Shown: positions 7,243 through 16,211, numbered from the stretch's first letter. The stretch: 24,176 nucleotides of DNA from DASQUK01 sp046723645 (GCA_046723645.1 JBKOUY010000213.1:1-24176), one strand, 5' to 3'. Made by a program: numbers and translations. The notes: generated by a model from the sequence alone, not told the origin.

Positions 7243-9504
7243 ATGACGTCCGCCGCCGTCGACAGCACGACCGAACCCGCAGCCAGGCGCCTCGAGGTCT
7301 CCGAGGTGGCGCAGCGGTTCGCGTTCCTCGTGCCGTTGCTGGCGCTGGTCGTGCTGCAGCGCATCTTCTTTCCCGCCCCGCTGGGGGTCGTGGTCAACGG
7401 TGCGCTGTTCGGGAGCCGGATCGCCCTCATCGCGTTGGGGATCGCGCTGATCTACCGCGCCAACCGGATCATCAACTTCGCGCAGGGTGACCTCGGGGCG
7501 GTGCCTGCGACCCTCGCGGTGATGCTGGTGGTCGCCTGGAACTGGAACTACTGGGTCGGGCTGATCGCCGGGTTGGCGGCGGCGCTGGTGTTGGGCGTGC
7601 TGGTGGAGACGCTCATCATCCGCCGGTTCTTCTCGGCGCCCCGCCTGGTGCTCACCGTCGCCACGATCGGTCTAGCCCAGCTGCTGGCGGGGGCGGGGCT
7701 GTTCCTACCGCGCGCCTTCGGCGACCAGTCGTTCGGCACCCGGTTGGCCCCGCCGTTCGAGGCCAACTTCGAGATCGGCGGCACCAACTTCAACGCCAAC
7801 GACGTGCTCACGATGGTCGTGGTGCCCGTCTGCCTGGTGGCCATGGCGCTGTTCCTCCAGCGCTCACGGGTGGGCGTCGCCATCGTGGGCTCCGCCGAGC
7901 GGGCCGACCGGGCCTTCACGCTCGGCATCCCGGTGAAGCGGCTGCACACGGTGGTGTGGGTGGTGGCGTCGCTGCTGGCCTTCCTCGGCATGTTCCTGCG
8001 GGCGGGGGCGGTAGGCCTGCCGATCGGCGAGGTCCTGCCGCCCTACTTCCTGCTCCAGGCGCTGGCGGCCGCCGTGTTCGGCCGGTTCGAGCGGTTCACG
8101 ACCATCGCCGCCGCCGCCATCGGGCTCGGCATCGTCGACCAGGCCATGACGTTCCAGCCGGGCAACCGGCCCGCCTACAACGTCGCCGTCCTGTTCGGGA
8201 TCGTTCTCGCCGGGCTGCTGCTGACGCCGCGGAGCCGGAATGCGGCCCGCGTGGACTCCGACGCGTCGGCCACCTGGCAGGCCACGCGCGAGATCCGCCC
8301 TATCCCGCGGGAGCTGCGCCGCCTGCCCGAGGTCGTGGGGACCCGGGTGCTGCTGGCCGTCGCGCTGGGGCTCTTCGTGCTCACTCTGCCGGCGTGGCTG
8401 TCGACCAGCCGCATCAACCTTGCGACGATCATCGTCATCTTCGGCATCGTGGCCGCCTCGCTGGTCGTGCTCACGGGCTGGGCGGGCCAGGTGAGCCTGG
8501 GCCACATGGCGTTCGTCGGCGTGGGCGCCGCCGTCGGCGGGGCGCTGACGGACCACCGCGGCTGGGACCTGGCCCTGGCCGGCGCGGTCGCCGGCCTCGT
8601 GGGCGCCATTGCCGCTGTGGTTGTGGGCTACCCCGCCCTGCGCCGGGGAGGGCTGACGCTGGCGGTGAGCACGTTGGCGTTCGGGCTGTTCGTGTCGGAG
8701 TACGTGCTCAACCGCACCATCTTTCCGGACTGGCTGCCCGGCCGGCGCATCGACCGGGGCACGATCCTGGGGATCGAGCTGACCAGCGAGACGGCCATGT
8801 TCTACGCCTCGCTGGCGGTGCTGGCCCTGGCGCTCGTCATGGTGGTGGGCCTGCGGCGGTCGCGCACCGGGCGGGTTCTGATCGCCATCCGCGAGAACGA
8901 ACGCGCCGCCCGCGCATACGGGGTGAACGCCACCCGCACCCAGCTGGCGGCGTTCGCGTTCTCGGGGTTCCTGGCGGCGCTGGCCGGGTCGCTCTACGTC
9001 CACCAGCAGACCGGCCTCTCCATCGACCCCTACCAGCCCCAGGCGAGCCTCGAGCTGTTCACCATGGTCGTCATCGGCGGCCTGGGGTCGTTGCCCGGTG
9101 CGCTGCTGGGGGCCACGTACGTGTTCAGCGTCGACTTCTTCCTGCCCAACCGGTGGCAGTTCCTGGCCACCGGTGTCGGGCTGCTGTTCGTGCTGCTGAT
9201 CTTCCCGAGCGGCCTGGGCGGCGTGCTGGCGGACGTCCGCGACGCCGGGCTGCGGCGGGTGGCGAAGCGCCGGCGCCTGGTCGTGCCCAGCCTGGTGGCC
9301 GACGTGCGGGTCGACGAGGCCGAGGCGCCGTTGGCCACGGCCGACGAGCCCCCCGTCGAGGAGGTGCTCCTGGCCGCGGGCGAGAAGGCCGAGCAGGCGG
9401 AGGCGGCCGAAGCGGCGGAGGCCGCCGAGGAGGCCGAGGGGCCGGAGGAGGCCACCCCGGAGCCCATTGCACTGGGTAGCGATCGAGGCGAGGGACGGTC
9501 ATGA
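7243..9504 (+). CDS. Fused branched-chain amino acid-type ABC permease, LivH-LivM
   Basis: The 753-residue protein joins both membrane subunits of a HAAT importer. Residues about 25-330 are LivH-like: NRIINFAQGDLGAV (74-87), and the coupling segment RSRVGVAIVGSAERADRAFTLGI (207-229). After a charged linker at about 331-365, residues 366-665 are LivM-like: TGWAGQVSLGHMAFVGVGAA (411-430), RSRTGRVLIAIRENERAARAYG (539-560) and VVIGGLGSLPGALLGA (609-624). A cytoplasmic tail of about 90 residues follows, ending in an Ala/Glu repeat (about 716-737). The ATG at 7243 was chosen because GAGGAG lies 5 bases upstream and the upstream extension overlaps the TetR gene. It ends in an ATGA overlap with the ATPase fusion. 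Separate LivH and LivM chains are the usual form; fusions are known. No frameshift is needed to read through. Confidence 0.93.
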   Translation: MTSAAVDSTTEPAARRLEVSEVAQRFAFLVPLLALVVLQRIFFPAPLGVVVNGALFGSRIALIALGIALIYRANRIINFAQGDLGAVPATLAVMLVVAWNWNYWVGLIAGLAAALVLGVLVETLIIRRFFSAPRLVLTVATIGLAQLLAGAGLFLPRAFGDQSFGTRLAPPFEANFEIGGTNFNANDVLTMVVVPVCLVAMALFLQRSRVGVAIVGSAERADRAFTLGIPVKRLHTVVWVVASLLAFLGMFLRAGAVGLPIGEVLPPYFLLQALAAAVFGRFERFTTIAAAAIGLGIVDQAMTFQPGNRPAYNVAVLFGIVLAGLLLTPRSRNAARVDSDASATWQATREIRPIPRELRRLPEVVGTRVLLAVALGLFVLTLPAWLSTSRINLATIIVIFGIVAASLVVLTGWAGQVSLGHMAFVGVGAAVGGALTDHRGWDLALAGAVAGLVGAIAAVVVGYPALRRGGLTLAVSTLAFGLFVSEYVLNRTIFPDWLPGRRIDRGTILGIELTSETAMFYASLAVLALALVMVVGLRRSRTGRVLIAIRENERAARAYGVNATRTQLAAFAFSGFLAALAGSLYVHQQTGLSIDPYQPQASLELFTMVVIGGLGSLPGALLGATYVFSVDFFLPNRWQFLATGVGLLFVLLIFPSGLGGVLADVRDAGLRRVAKRRRLVVPSLVADVRVDEAEAPLATADEPPVEEVLLAAGEKAEQAEAAEAAEAAEEAEGPEEATPEPIALGSDRGEGRS

Positions 9505-12500
9505 GCGCCGACGACCGCCTGACGATCGACGACCCGAGCGGCAACGGCGCCGAGGCGCTGACGCCCGGCGGCGTGGCCCCGACCGATGGTGACCGTCCCG
9601 ATGCGGGGCGGTGGGCGCGCTGGAAGGGCCGGACCACCGGCGGCGGCCCCCTGTTCCCGCTGGGCGTGCTGTTCGGGCTCAACATGGCGGACGAGCTCGA
9701 CCGAACTGCCTTCGGCGTGCTGCTGCCCGAGATCCGCGACCACTTCGGGCTCGACACCAACGGGATCCTGTGGGTCGTCTCGTTGTCGCTGGTCGCGGCG
9801 ATCATCCTGGCGCTGCCCATCGGGTTCTACGCGGACCGGCTCCGGCGGGTCCCGATCGTCATCGGCGGTGCGTCGGTGTGGGGCGTGTTCTCGATGCTGA
9901 CCGGCCTCGCCAACAGCCTGTGGACGCTGGGAATCGCCCGCGCCGGGTCGGGCCTGGGCCGGGCGGTCAACGATCCCGTCCACAACTCCCTGATCGCCGA
10001 CTACTACGACATCCCGGTGCGGGCCCGCGTCTATTCGGTGCACCGTTACGCCAACGCACTCGGCCAGTTCCTCGGGCCGCTCTCGGCGGGCCTCATCGGC
10101 TACGCCGTGGGATGGCGCTGGCCGTTCATCATCTTCGCGTTCGTCACCGCGTTCTTCGTGATCCTGGCCTTCCGGCTCCGCGAGCCGGTGCGGGGCCACT
10201 TCGAGCGGCGGGCCATGGGGGCCTCCGAGGACGTGATCAACACCGAGGAGGAGCCGCCGTCCTGGGCCGAGTCGTTCCGCATCGTCTGGCAGGTGCGGAC
10301 GCTCCGGCGCATCTACTACGCCCTGCCGTTCCTGGCCGTCGCCGTCGTCGGCCTGCTCACCCTCGGGGGCCTCTACTACGAGGAGGTGTTCAACCTCGAC
10401 GAGCGGGCCCGCGGCTTCGTGGTGGCGTGCATCCAGGGCGGCGCACAGTTGGTCGGGCTGATCGTCGGGCTCCGCATCGTCACGCGGCTCATGGCCCGCG
10501 GCCCGGGCTTCGTGGTGCGCTTCCTGTCGTACGTGGCCTGTGTGGTGGCGCTGGGTCTGCTCGTGTTCGCCGCGGCACCCAACATCGGCATCGCCATCGC
10601 CGCCAACGCCGTGGTTGAGGGCTCGTTCTTCCTGCTGATTCCCGGCATCTACGCCGTGCTGTCGCTCGCGGTCCCGGCCAAGGTGCGCGCCTTCGGCTTT
10701 GCGGTCGGCACCCTCTGGATCCTCCCCGGGCTCCTGATCCTGCCCATCGTCGGCCAGCTGGCTGACACGTACGGCATCCGCTGGGGCCTGATCTCCGCCG
10801 TCCCGGTGTTCCTGGTCGGTGCGTTCGTCCTCGCCTCCGGGCACACGTTCGTGGCGCACGACATCCAGCAGGTGTGGCGCTCGGCCGCCGCCCGTTCCGA
10901 GGTCGCGCTGCTGCGCCAGCAGGGCAAGATCAAGCTGCTCCTCTGCCGCGACATCGACGTCCACTACGACGACGTGCAGGTGCTCTTCGGCGTGAACCTG
11001 GAGGTCGACGAGGGCGAGATCGTCGCCCTCCTGGGCACCAACGGCGCCGGCAAGTCGACGCTGCTCAAGGCCATTTCGGGCCTTGTCCAGGCCAGCGGCG
11101 GCGCGGTGGTCTTCGACGGCCGCGACATGACGCACACGCCGCCCGACGAGGTGGCAGGCCGGGGCGTGGCCGTGGTGCCCGGCGGCCAGGGGGTGTTCAC
11201 CCAGCTCAGCGTCGCCGACAACCTGCGTCTCGCGGCCTGGACCCGGCGCAAGGACGGCGCCCGGGTGGCGGGCGACACCGAGCACGTGCTGGAGATGTTC
11301 CCGATCCTGCGGGAACGGCAGCAGGAGGTGGCCGGCAACCTGTCGGGCGGCCAGCAGCAGATGCTCACGCTGGGCATGGCGTTCATCTCCAAGCCGCGCC
11401 TGCTGATGATCGACGAGCTGTCGCTCGGCCTGGCGCCGGCGGTGGTGACCCAGCTGCTCGAGATGGTGCGGAGGCTGCGCGACGAGGGGACGACGGTGAT
11501 CCTGGTCGAGCAGTCGGTGAACGTTGCCCTCACCGTGGCCGACCGCGCCTACTTCATGGAGAAGGGCGAGGTGCGCTTCGAGGGTCCCGCCGGCGAGCTG
11601 CTCAACCGGCCGGACCTCCTGCGATCGGTGTTCCTGCGGGCGGCCGCGCCTGCAGCGGAGGCCGCGGACGGCGCGGAGCGCTCGGGAGTTCGGGACGGGC
11701 GCCCCGTCCTCGAGGCACGCGAGGTCACCCGTAGGTTCGGGGGCGTGCGGGCGCTCGACGGCGTGTCGTTCGACGTGCGCCCGGGCGAGATCCTGGGCTT
11801 CATCGGCCCCAATGGGGCCGGCAAGACCACGCTGTTCGACGTCATCTCCGGCTACACGGCCGCCGACTCGGGGACCATCCGGCTCCGCGTCGACGGGGCG
11901 CTGGTCGACCTCCACGACGTCCCGACGTACGTCCGCTCCTGGCGTGGCCTCGGGCGCTCGTTCCAGGACGGCCGGCTGTTCCCGGGGCTGACCGTCCACG
12001 AGGCCATCGCGGTCGCCCTTGAGCAGCACGTCGAGGTGCGCGACCCGATCGCGGCCACGCTGCACCTCCCGTCCGTGGGCGATTCGGAGGAGAAGGTCCA
12101 CGCCCGCGTCGACGAGCTCATCGACCTGCTGGCCCTCGGCGCCTACCGCGACAAGTTCGTGCGCGAGCTGTCGACCGGCACGCGGCGGGTCGTCGACCTC
12201 GCCTGCGTGCTGGCGCAGGGCCCGACCGTGCTGCTGCTGGACGAGCCCTCCAGCGGCATCGCCCAGCGGGAGGCCGAAGCGCTCGCGCCCATGCTGCGGC
12301 GGGTCCGTGACGAGCTCGGCGCCAGCCTGCTGGTGGTCGAGCACGACCTGCCGCTACTGAGCTCGATATCAGACCGCATGATCGCACTGGACCTCGGGCG
12401 GATGGTGGCCGAAGGCACGCCGGCCGAGGTCGTGGAACACCCGGCGGTGGTGGCCTCGTACCTCGGTACCGACGAGGCGGCCATCGTCCGATCCGGCGCA

Positions 12501-12515
12501 CCGACAGCCGGCTGA
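9501..12515 (+). CDS. MFS transporter-LivF ATPase-LivG ATPase triple fusion
   Basis: This 1004-residue protein carries three complete modules in one frame. Residues about 50-450 form an MFS domain with some 12 hydrophobic segments; MADELDRTAFGVLLPEI (62-78) and motif A GFYADRLRR (108-116) are recognisable. Residues about 478-715 are a LivF-type ATPase: Walker A GTNGAGKST (512-520), signature LSGGQQQ (614-620), Walker B RLLMIDE (633-639) and Gln671 at the switch position (VEQS), as usual in LivF. Residues about 736-990 are a LivG-type ATPase: Walker A GPNGAGKTT (769-777), variant signature LSTGTRR (890-896), Walker B TVLLLDEP (909-916) and His948. A short Ala-rich linker (713-735) joins the ATPases. 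The ATG overlaps the upstream TGA (ATGA) and AGGGA lies 5 bases before it. It should power the LivH-LivM permease; the role of the MFS part is unknown. Confidence 0.94.
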   Translation: MSADDRLTIDDPSGNGAEALTPGGVAPTDGDRPDAGRWARWKGRTTGGGPLFPLGVLFGLNMADELDRTAFGVLLPEIRDHFGLDTNGILWVVSLSLVAAIILALPIGFYADRLRRVPIVIGGASVWGVFSMLTGLANSLWTLGIARAGSGLGRAVNDPVHNSLIADYYDIPVRARVYSVHRYANALGQFLGPLSAGLIGYAVGWRWPFIIFAFVTAFFVILAFRLREPVRGHFERRAMGASEDVINTEEEPPSWAESFRIVWQVRTLRRIYYALPFLAVAVVGLLTLGGLYYEEVFNLDERARGFVVACIQGGAQLVGLIVGLRIVTRLMARGPGFVVRFLSYVACVVALGLLVFAAAPNIGIAIAANAVVEGSFFLLIPGIYAVLSLAVPAKVRAFGFAVGTLWILPGLLILPIVGQLADTYGIRWGLISAVPVFLVGAFVLASGHTFVAHDIQQVWRSAAARSEVALLRQQGKIKLLLCRDIDVHYDDVQVLFGVNLEVDEGEIVALLGTNGAGKSTLLKAISGLVQASGGAVVFDGRDMTHTPPDEVAGRGVAVVPGGQGVFTQLSVADNLRLAAWTRRKDGARVAGDTEHVLEMFPILRERQQEVAGNLSGGQQQMLTLGMAFISKPRLLMIDELSLGLAPAVVTQLLEMVRRLRDEGTTVILVEQSVNVALTVADRAYFMEKGEVRFEGPAGELLNRPDLLRSVFLRAAAPAAEAADGAERSGVRDGRPVLEAREVTRRFGGVRALDGVSFDVRPGEILGFIGPNGAGKTTLFDVISGYTAADSGTIRLRVDGALVDLHDVPTYVRSWRGLGRSFQDGRLFPGLTVHEAIAVALEQHVEVRDPIAATLHLPSVGDSEEKVHARVDELIDLLALGAYRDKFVRELSTGTRRVVDLACVLAQGPTVLLLDEPSSGIAQREAEALAPMLRRVRDELGASLLVVEHDLPLLSSISDRMIALDLGRMVAEGTPAEVVEHPAVVASYLGTDEAAIVRSGAPTAG

Positions 12516-12517
12516 GC

Positions 12518-12541
12518 CCCGGCGCCGGGAACCAAAGGAGG
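12518..12541 (+). promoter_or_regulatory. Palindrome and strong ribosome binding site before binding protein 1
   Basis: The 30-base gap after the ATPase fusion holds a perfect 12-base palindrome CCCGGCGCCGGG (12518-12529) and then AAAGGAGG (12534-12541), the strongest Shine-Dalgarno in the window, 4 bases from the ATG at 12546. The palindrome could form a small hairpin that protects or separates the downstream, presumably more highly expressed, binding-protein message. This role is inferred. Confidence 0.4.
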
Positions 12542-12545
12542 CTCC

Positions 12546-14315
12546 ATGTCAACCACCGACGAGACCAAGGCCCAGGGTGACGGCGCGGGCGAGGGCCCGC
12601 CACCCAAGCGCCAGCCCGGATGGGTGAAGCCGGCGAAGCGCTACGGCCCGATCGTCGTGGTCCTCGCCCTCATCGGGGCCGCGGTGCTCGTGTTCGGCGG
12701 CGGCAACGACGACGGCGGTGACGATGACACCACCGCCTCGGGCGGGTCGAGCGAGCAGGAGCTGATCGACTCCGGCCCCATGACGTGGCAGAAGGCCGAG
12801 CAGGAGGACCAGACCGACACGATCAACTGGGGACCGAACTGCGACACCGACACGGGCAAGATCAAGCTCGTCTCCGTGTACGCCCCGCCGTGCGTCGAGC
12901 CGTTCGAGGGCGACAACGGTGGGGCCACATCGCCGGGCGTCACCGCCGACGCCGTCAAGGTGGTCGAGTACATCACGGATCCCGCCCTCGACCCGCTCAC
13001 CGCGGCGACCGTGAGGGGGGCGGGGGCCGACTTCAACACCGAGACCAACGCCCAGACCGTCCAGGGTTTTGCCGATCTCTACAGCAAGCTGTACGAGACC
13101 TACGGCCGCCGGGTCGATGTCGAGACCTACGTCGGCACCGGAGCGGGCGACGACTTGGAGGCGGCGAAGGCTGACGCGATCGCCATTGCCGAGAAGGAGC
13201 CGTTCATCGTGATCGGCGGCCCGCAGCAGTCCACCACGGTTTTCTCGACCGAACTCGCGTCGCGGGGAATCATCTGCGCCGGTACCTGCGCCACCGCGAT
13301 ACCGCAATCGCTCGTCGACGAGTACGAGCCCTACATCTGGCAGAACGGCCCGACTCCCGACCAGGCGGCGGCCCTGGCGGCCGAGATGATCTCCAAGCTG
13401 GCGGGGCCCGGCAAGGCCGAGCTCGCGGGGGACGACGAGACACGAGCCAAGGACCGCGTCTACGGGCTGTTGCACTATGACAACCCCGATGGCGACTACG
13501 AGCCGGTGTTCGAGGTCTTCGTGGACCAGTTGGCCGACAACGGCATCGAGCTCGCGACCGACGTCGAGTTCACACTCGACCTGGCCCGCGCCCAGGAGAA
13601 CGCGCGGACGAACATCAGCCGGCTCAAGGACGCGGGCGTCACGACCATCATCTACACGGGCGACCCGCTCACTCCGGCCTCGCTCACCGCGGAGGCGACG
13701 GCCCAGGACTACCACCCCGAGTGGATCCTCGGGTCCAGCGTGCTCATGGACACCGCGCTGTTCGCCCGTGGGACCGACGTGGAGCAGTGGAAGAACGGCT
13801 TCGGCATCTCGCTGATCGGCGCCCGGGGCGCCCAGGAGACCAACGGCGCCTTCCGCATCTGGGACTGGGCCTACGGGGGCCTACCGCCCAACAACGGCGC
13901 CAATCTGCTCAACGCGGGCATGCTCCTGACGGTGTTCCCCGGCATCCACCTGGCGGGCCCCGAGCTCACGCCCGACACCTTCCGCGACGGGCTCTTCCGC
14001 TACCCGCCTTCCGGTGGCGGCCCGACAGAGGTGCAGCTCTCGCGCGGCAACCACGGCGTCTGGCCTGACACCGACTGGGGCGGCAGCGACGATGCCACCA
14101 TCGTCTGGTTCGACCCCACGGCTAGCGGTGAAGACGAGGTCGGCAACGACGGGGTCGGGCTCTACCGCTACGCGAACGGAGGCCAGCGCTACACGCTGGG
14201 CAACTTCCCCGACAGCGTCGAGGACGCCGGCCTGTTCGACAACGCATCGTCGGTGACGATCTTCGACCAGGTTCCGGCCGAGGACGACACGCCCGACTAC
14301 CCGCCACCGCAGTAG
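12546..14315 (+). CDS. HAAT-type substrate-binding protein 1, signal-anchored
   Basis: The 589-residue protein is a type I periplasmic-binding (LivJ/leucine-binding-like) receptor. It begins with a polar cytoplasmic tail ending KRQPGWVKPAKRYGP, then a single hydrophobic segment at about 34-51 and an acidic Gly/Asp linker. No lipobox cysteine follows, so it should stay anchored by its N terminus with the receptor outside. Recognisable parts are ATSPGVTADAVKVVEY (127-142), the TYGRRVDVETY strand near 185, and the GLLHYDNPDGD/DAGVTTIIYTGD strands of the second lobe. Cysteines at 99, 116, 244 and 248 could form two disulfides. It follows the ATPase fusion by 30 bases with its own strong Shine-Dalgarno, and is clearly closer to binding protein 2 than to 3. 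At about 590 residues it is longer than the usual 370-400-residue receptor. The ligand is unknown. Confidence 0.88.
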   Translation: MSTTDETKAQGDGAGEGPPPKRQPGWVKPAKRYGPIVVVLALIGAAVLVFGGGNDDGGDDDTTASGGSSEQELIDSGPMTWQKAEQEDQTDTINWGPNCDTDTGKIKLVSVYAPPCVEPFEGDNGGATSPGVTADAVKVVEYITDPALDPLTAATVRGAGADFNTETNAQTVQGFADLYSKLYETYGRRVDVETYVGTGAGDDLEAAKADAIAIAEKEPFIVIGGPQQSTTVFSTELASRGIICAGTCATAIPQSLVDEYEPYIWQNGPTPDQAAALAAEMISKLAGPGKAELAGDDETRAKDRVYGLLHYDNPDGDYEPVFEVFVDQLADNGIELATDVEFTLDLARAQENARTNISRLKDAGVTTIIYTGDPLTPASLTAEATAQDYHPEWILGSSVLMDTALFARGTDVEQWKNGFGISLIGARGAQETNGAFRIWDWAYGGLPPNNGANLLNAGMLLTVFPGIHLAGPELTPDTFRDGLFRYPPSGGGPTEVQLSRGNHGVWPDTDWGGSDDATIVWFDPTASGEDEVGNDGVGLYRYANGGQRYTLGNFPDSVEDAGLFDNASSVTIFDQVPAEDDTPDYPPPQ

Positions 14316-14405
14316 TCCGAGGCAAGACCCGCCGATCGGCCGAGGGGAGTCGTCGATGGCGAGCACCGATGAGCCCAGGACCAGCGAGGACGGCGCAGGA
14401 GCGCC
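14316..14405 (+). repeat. Leader repeat copy A (5' end of binding protein 2)
   Basis: The 40-base gap before gene 2 plus the first 50 coding bases match 16123-16211 with one single-base gap and two substitutions. It contains the 10-base palindrome GCCGATCGGC (14331-14340) and the ribosome site GGGGAG (14344-14349), 6 bases from the ATG. Binding protein 1 has an unrelated leader. Confidence 0.85.
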
Positions 14406-16122
14406 GGCGCCCAAGCGCCAGCCGGGATGGGTGAAGCCGGCGAAACGCTATGGACCCATCCTCGTGGTGCTGGCGCTCATCGGGGCCGCCGTGTTGGTGT
14501 TCGGCGGCGGCAACGACGACGGCGACGACGAGGCGGCCACGGATGGCGCTAGTGCCAGCGAGGACGACCTGATCGCCTCGGGCCCGATGACGTGGCAGAA
14601 GGCCGAGCTCGAGGGTGAGACCGACAGCATCGATTGGGGTCCCAACTGCGACACCGAGACCGGCAGGATCAAGCTCGTCTCCATCTATGCGCCACCCTGC
14701 GTCGAGCCGTTCGAGGGCGACAACGGTGGGGCCACGTCCCCAGGTGTCACCGCCGACACGATCAAGGTCGTCGAATACATCGTGGACCCGGCCCTCGATC
14801 CGCTGACCATTGCCACCGTCCGGGGCGCTGGCGCCGAGATCAACCCCGAGTCCGCCGCCGAGACCGTCCAGGGTTTTGCCGACCTCTACAACCGGCTGTA
14901 CGAGACGTACGGCCGTCGGGTCGAGATCGAGACCTATACCGGCACCGGTGCCGGCGACGACCTCGAGGCGGCCAGGTCCGACGCCATCGCCATCGCCGAG
15001 AAGGATCCGTTCATCGTCATCGGCGGCCCCGCGCAGGCCAGCCCCGTCTTCTCCACCGAGCTGGCGTCGCGGGGAATCATCTGCGCCGGCATCTGCGCCA
15101 CGGCACTACCGGAGGCGATCGTCGAGCAGTACCAGCCGTACATCTGGCAGAGCACCCCGACTCCCGACCAGGCGGCGGCGCTTGCGGCCGAGATGATCGG
15201 CAAGCTGGCGGGGCCGGGCGAGGCCGAGCTGGCGGGGGACGACGCGACCAGGTCCCGGGACCGCGTCTACGGCCTGCTCCACTACGACAACCCCGATGGT
15301 GACCACGAGCCCGTGTTCGAGGCGCTGAAGGACCAGCTGGCCGACAACGGCATCGAGCTGGCCACCGACATCGAGTTCGCGCTCGACCTGGCCCGGGCGC
15401 AGGAGAACGCCCGCACCAACATCGCCCGGCTCAAGGATGCGGGCGTCACGACGATCATCTACTACGGCGACCCGCTGACGCCTGCGTCGCTGACCAGGGA
15501 GGCGACGGCCCAGGACTACCACCCCGAATGGATCATGGGGCCCACCCTCTTCATGGACACCTCGTTGTTCGCTCGCCAGACCGACATGGAGCAGTGGAAG
15601 AACGGCTTCGGGATCTCGTTCGTCAGCGCTCGGGGCGCCCTGGAGACCGACGGCGCGTTCCGGATCTGGGACTGGGCCTACGGGGGCCTGCCGCCCAACA
15701 GCAACGCCAACCTGCTCAACCAGGGGATGCTGCTGACGGTGTTCCCGGCTATCCACCTGGCCGGGCCCGAGCTGACGCCCGAGACGTTCCGCGATGGGCT
15801 GTACCGGTACCCACCGTCCGGGGGCGGCCCGACTCAGGGCGAGGTGTCGCGCGGCGACCATGGCGTCTGGCAGAACACCGACTTCGGCGGCAGCGACGAC
15901 GCCACCATCGTCTGGTTCGACCCGACCGCTCGTGGCCCCGACGAGGTCGGCAACGACGGCGTCGGCCTGTACCGCTACGCCAACGGCGCCCAGCGCTACA
16001 CCCTGGGTGGGTTTCCCGACACGCCCGAGGAGGCCGGGCTCTTCGACGACGCGTCGTCCGTGACGATCTTCGACCAGGTTCCGTCCGAGGACGACACGCC
16101 CGACTACCCGCTGCCGGAATAG
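14356..16122 (+). CDS. HAAT-type substrate-binding protein 2, signal-anchored
   Basis: The 588-residue paralog is colinear with binding protein 1 over its whole length. It has the same cytoplasmic tail, anchor helix (about 33-50), acidic linker and receptor lobes (ATSPGVTADTIKVVEY, YGRRVEIETYTGTGAGDD, DAGVTTIIYYGD, AIHLAGPELTPETFRDG). It keeps the equivalent of all four cysteines, including the CAGICA pair, and ends DDTPDYPLPE like protein 1. Differences cluster in exposed parts and around positions likely to line the cleft, for example GPTLFMDTSLFARQTDMEQW where protein 1 has GSSVLMDTALFARGTDVEQW, which would suit a related but altered ligand. It lies 40 bases after gene 1 with a GGGGAG ribosome site and should be part of the same message. 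Confidence 0.88.
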   Translation: MASTDEPRTSEDGAGAPAPKRQPGWVKPAKRYGPILVVLALIGAAVLVFGGGNDDGDDEAATDGASASEDDLIASGPMTWQKAELEGETDSIDWGPNCDTETGRIKLVSIYAPPCVEPFEGDNGGATSPGVTADTIKVVEYIVDPALDPLTIATVRGAGAEINPESAAETVQGFADLYNRLYETYGRRVEIETYTGTGAGDDLEAARSDAIAIAEKDPFIVIGGPAQASPVFSTELASRGIICAGICATALPEAIVEQYQPYIWQSTPTPDQAAALAAEMIGKLAGPGEAELAGDDATRSRDRVYGLLHYDNPDGDHEPVFEALKDQLADNGIELATDIEFALDLARAQENARTNIARLKDAGVTTIIYYGDPLTPASLTREATAQDYHPEWIMGPTLFMDTSLFARQTDMEQWKNGFGISFVSARGALETDGAFRIWDWAYGGLPPNSNANLLNQGMLLTVFPAIHLAGPELTPETFRDGLYRYPPSGGGPTQGEVSRGDHGVWQNTDFGGSDDATIVWFDPTARGPDEVGNDGVGLYRYANGAQRYTLGGFPDTPEEAGLFDDASSVTIFDQVPSEDDTPDYPLPE

Positions 16123-16211
16123 TCCGAGCAAGACCCGCCGATCGGCCGAGGGGAGTCGTCGATGGCGAGCACAGATGAGCCCAGGACCAGCGAGGACGGC
16201 GCAGGAACGCC
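16123..16211 (+). repeat. Leader repeat copy B (5' end of binding protein 3)
   Basis: This 39-base gap plus the first 50 coding bases of gene 3 is a near copy of 14316-14405. It has the same palindrome GCCGATCGGC (16137-16146), the same ribosome site and spacing, and one G missing. The match weakens downstream, where the receptor domains are much more diverged. Confidence 0.85.

Noticed and set aside
9397..9440. GAGGCGGCC-like repeats as a possible microsatellite or CRISPR-like array
   Set aside because: They are imperfect, in frame and encode the Ala/Glu tail of the permease fusion; there are no spacers.
9030..12344. A continuous open frame of about 1100 codons on the minus strand opposite the MFS-LivF-LivG gene
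   Set aside because: It is antisense to a gene with intact domain motifs, its product is low-complexity (Arg/His/Gln/Asp-rich) and resembles no family; long antisense frames are expected at this GC content.
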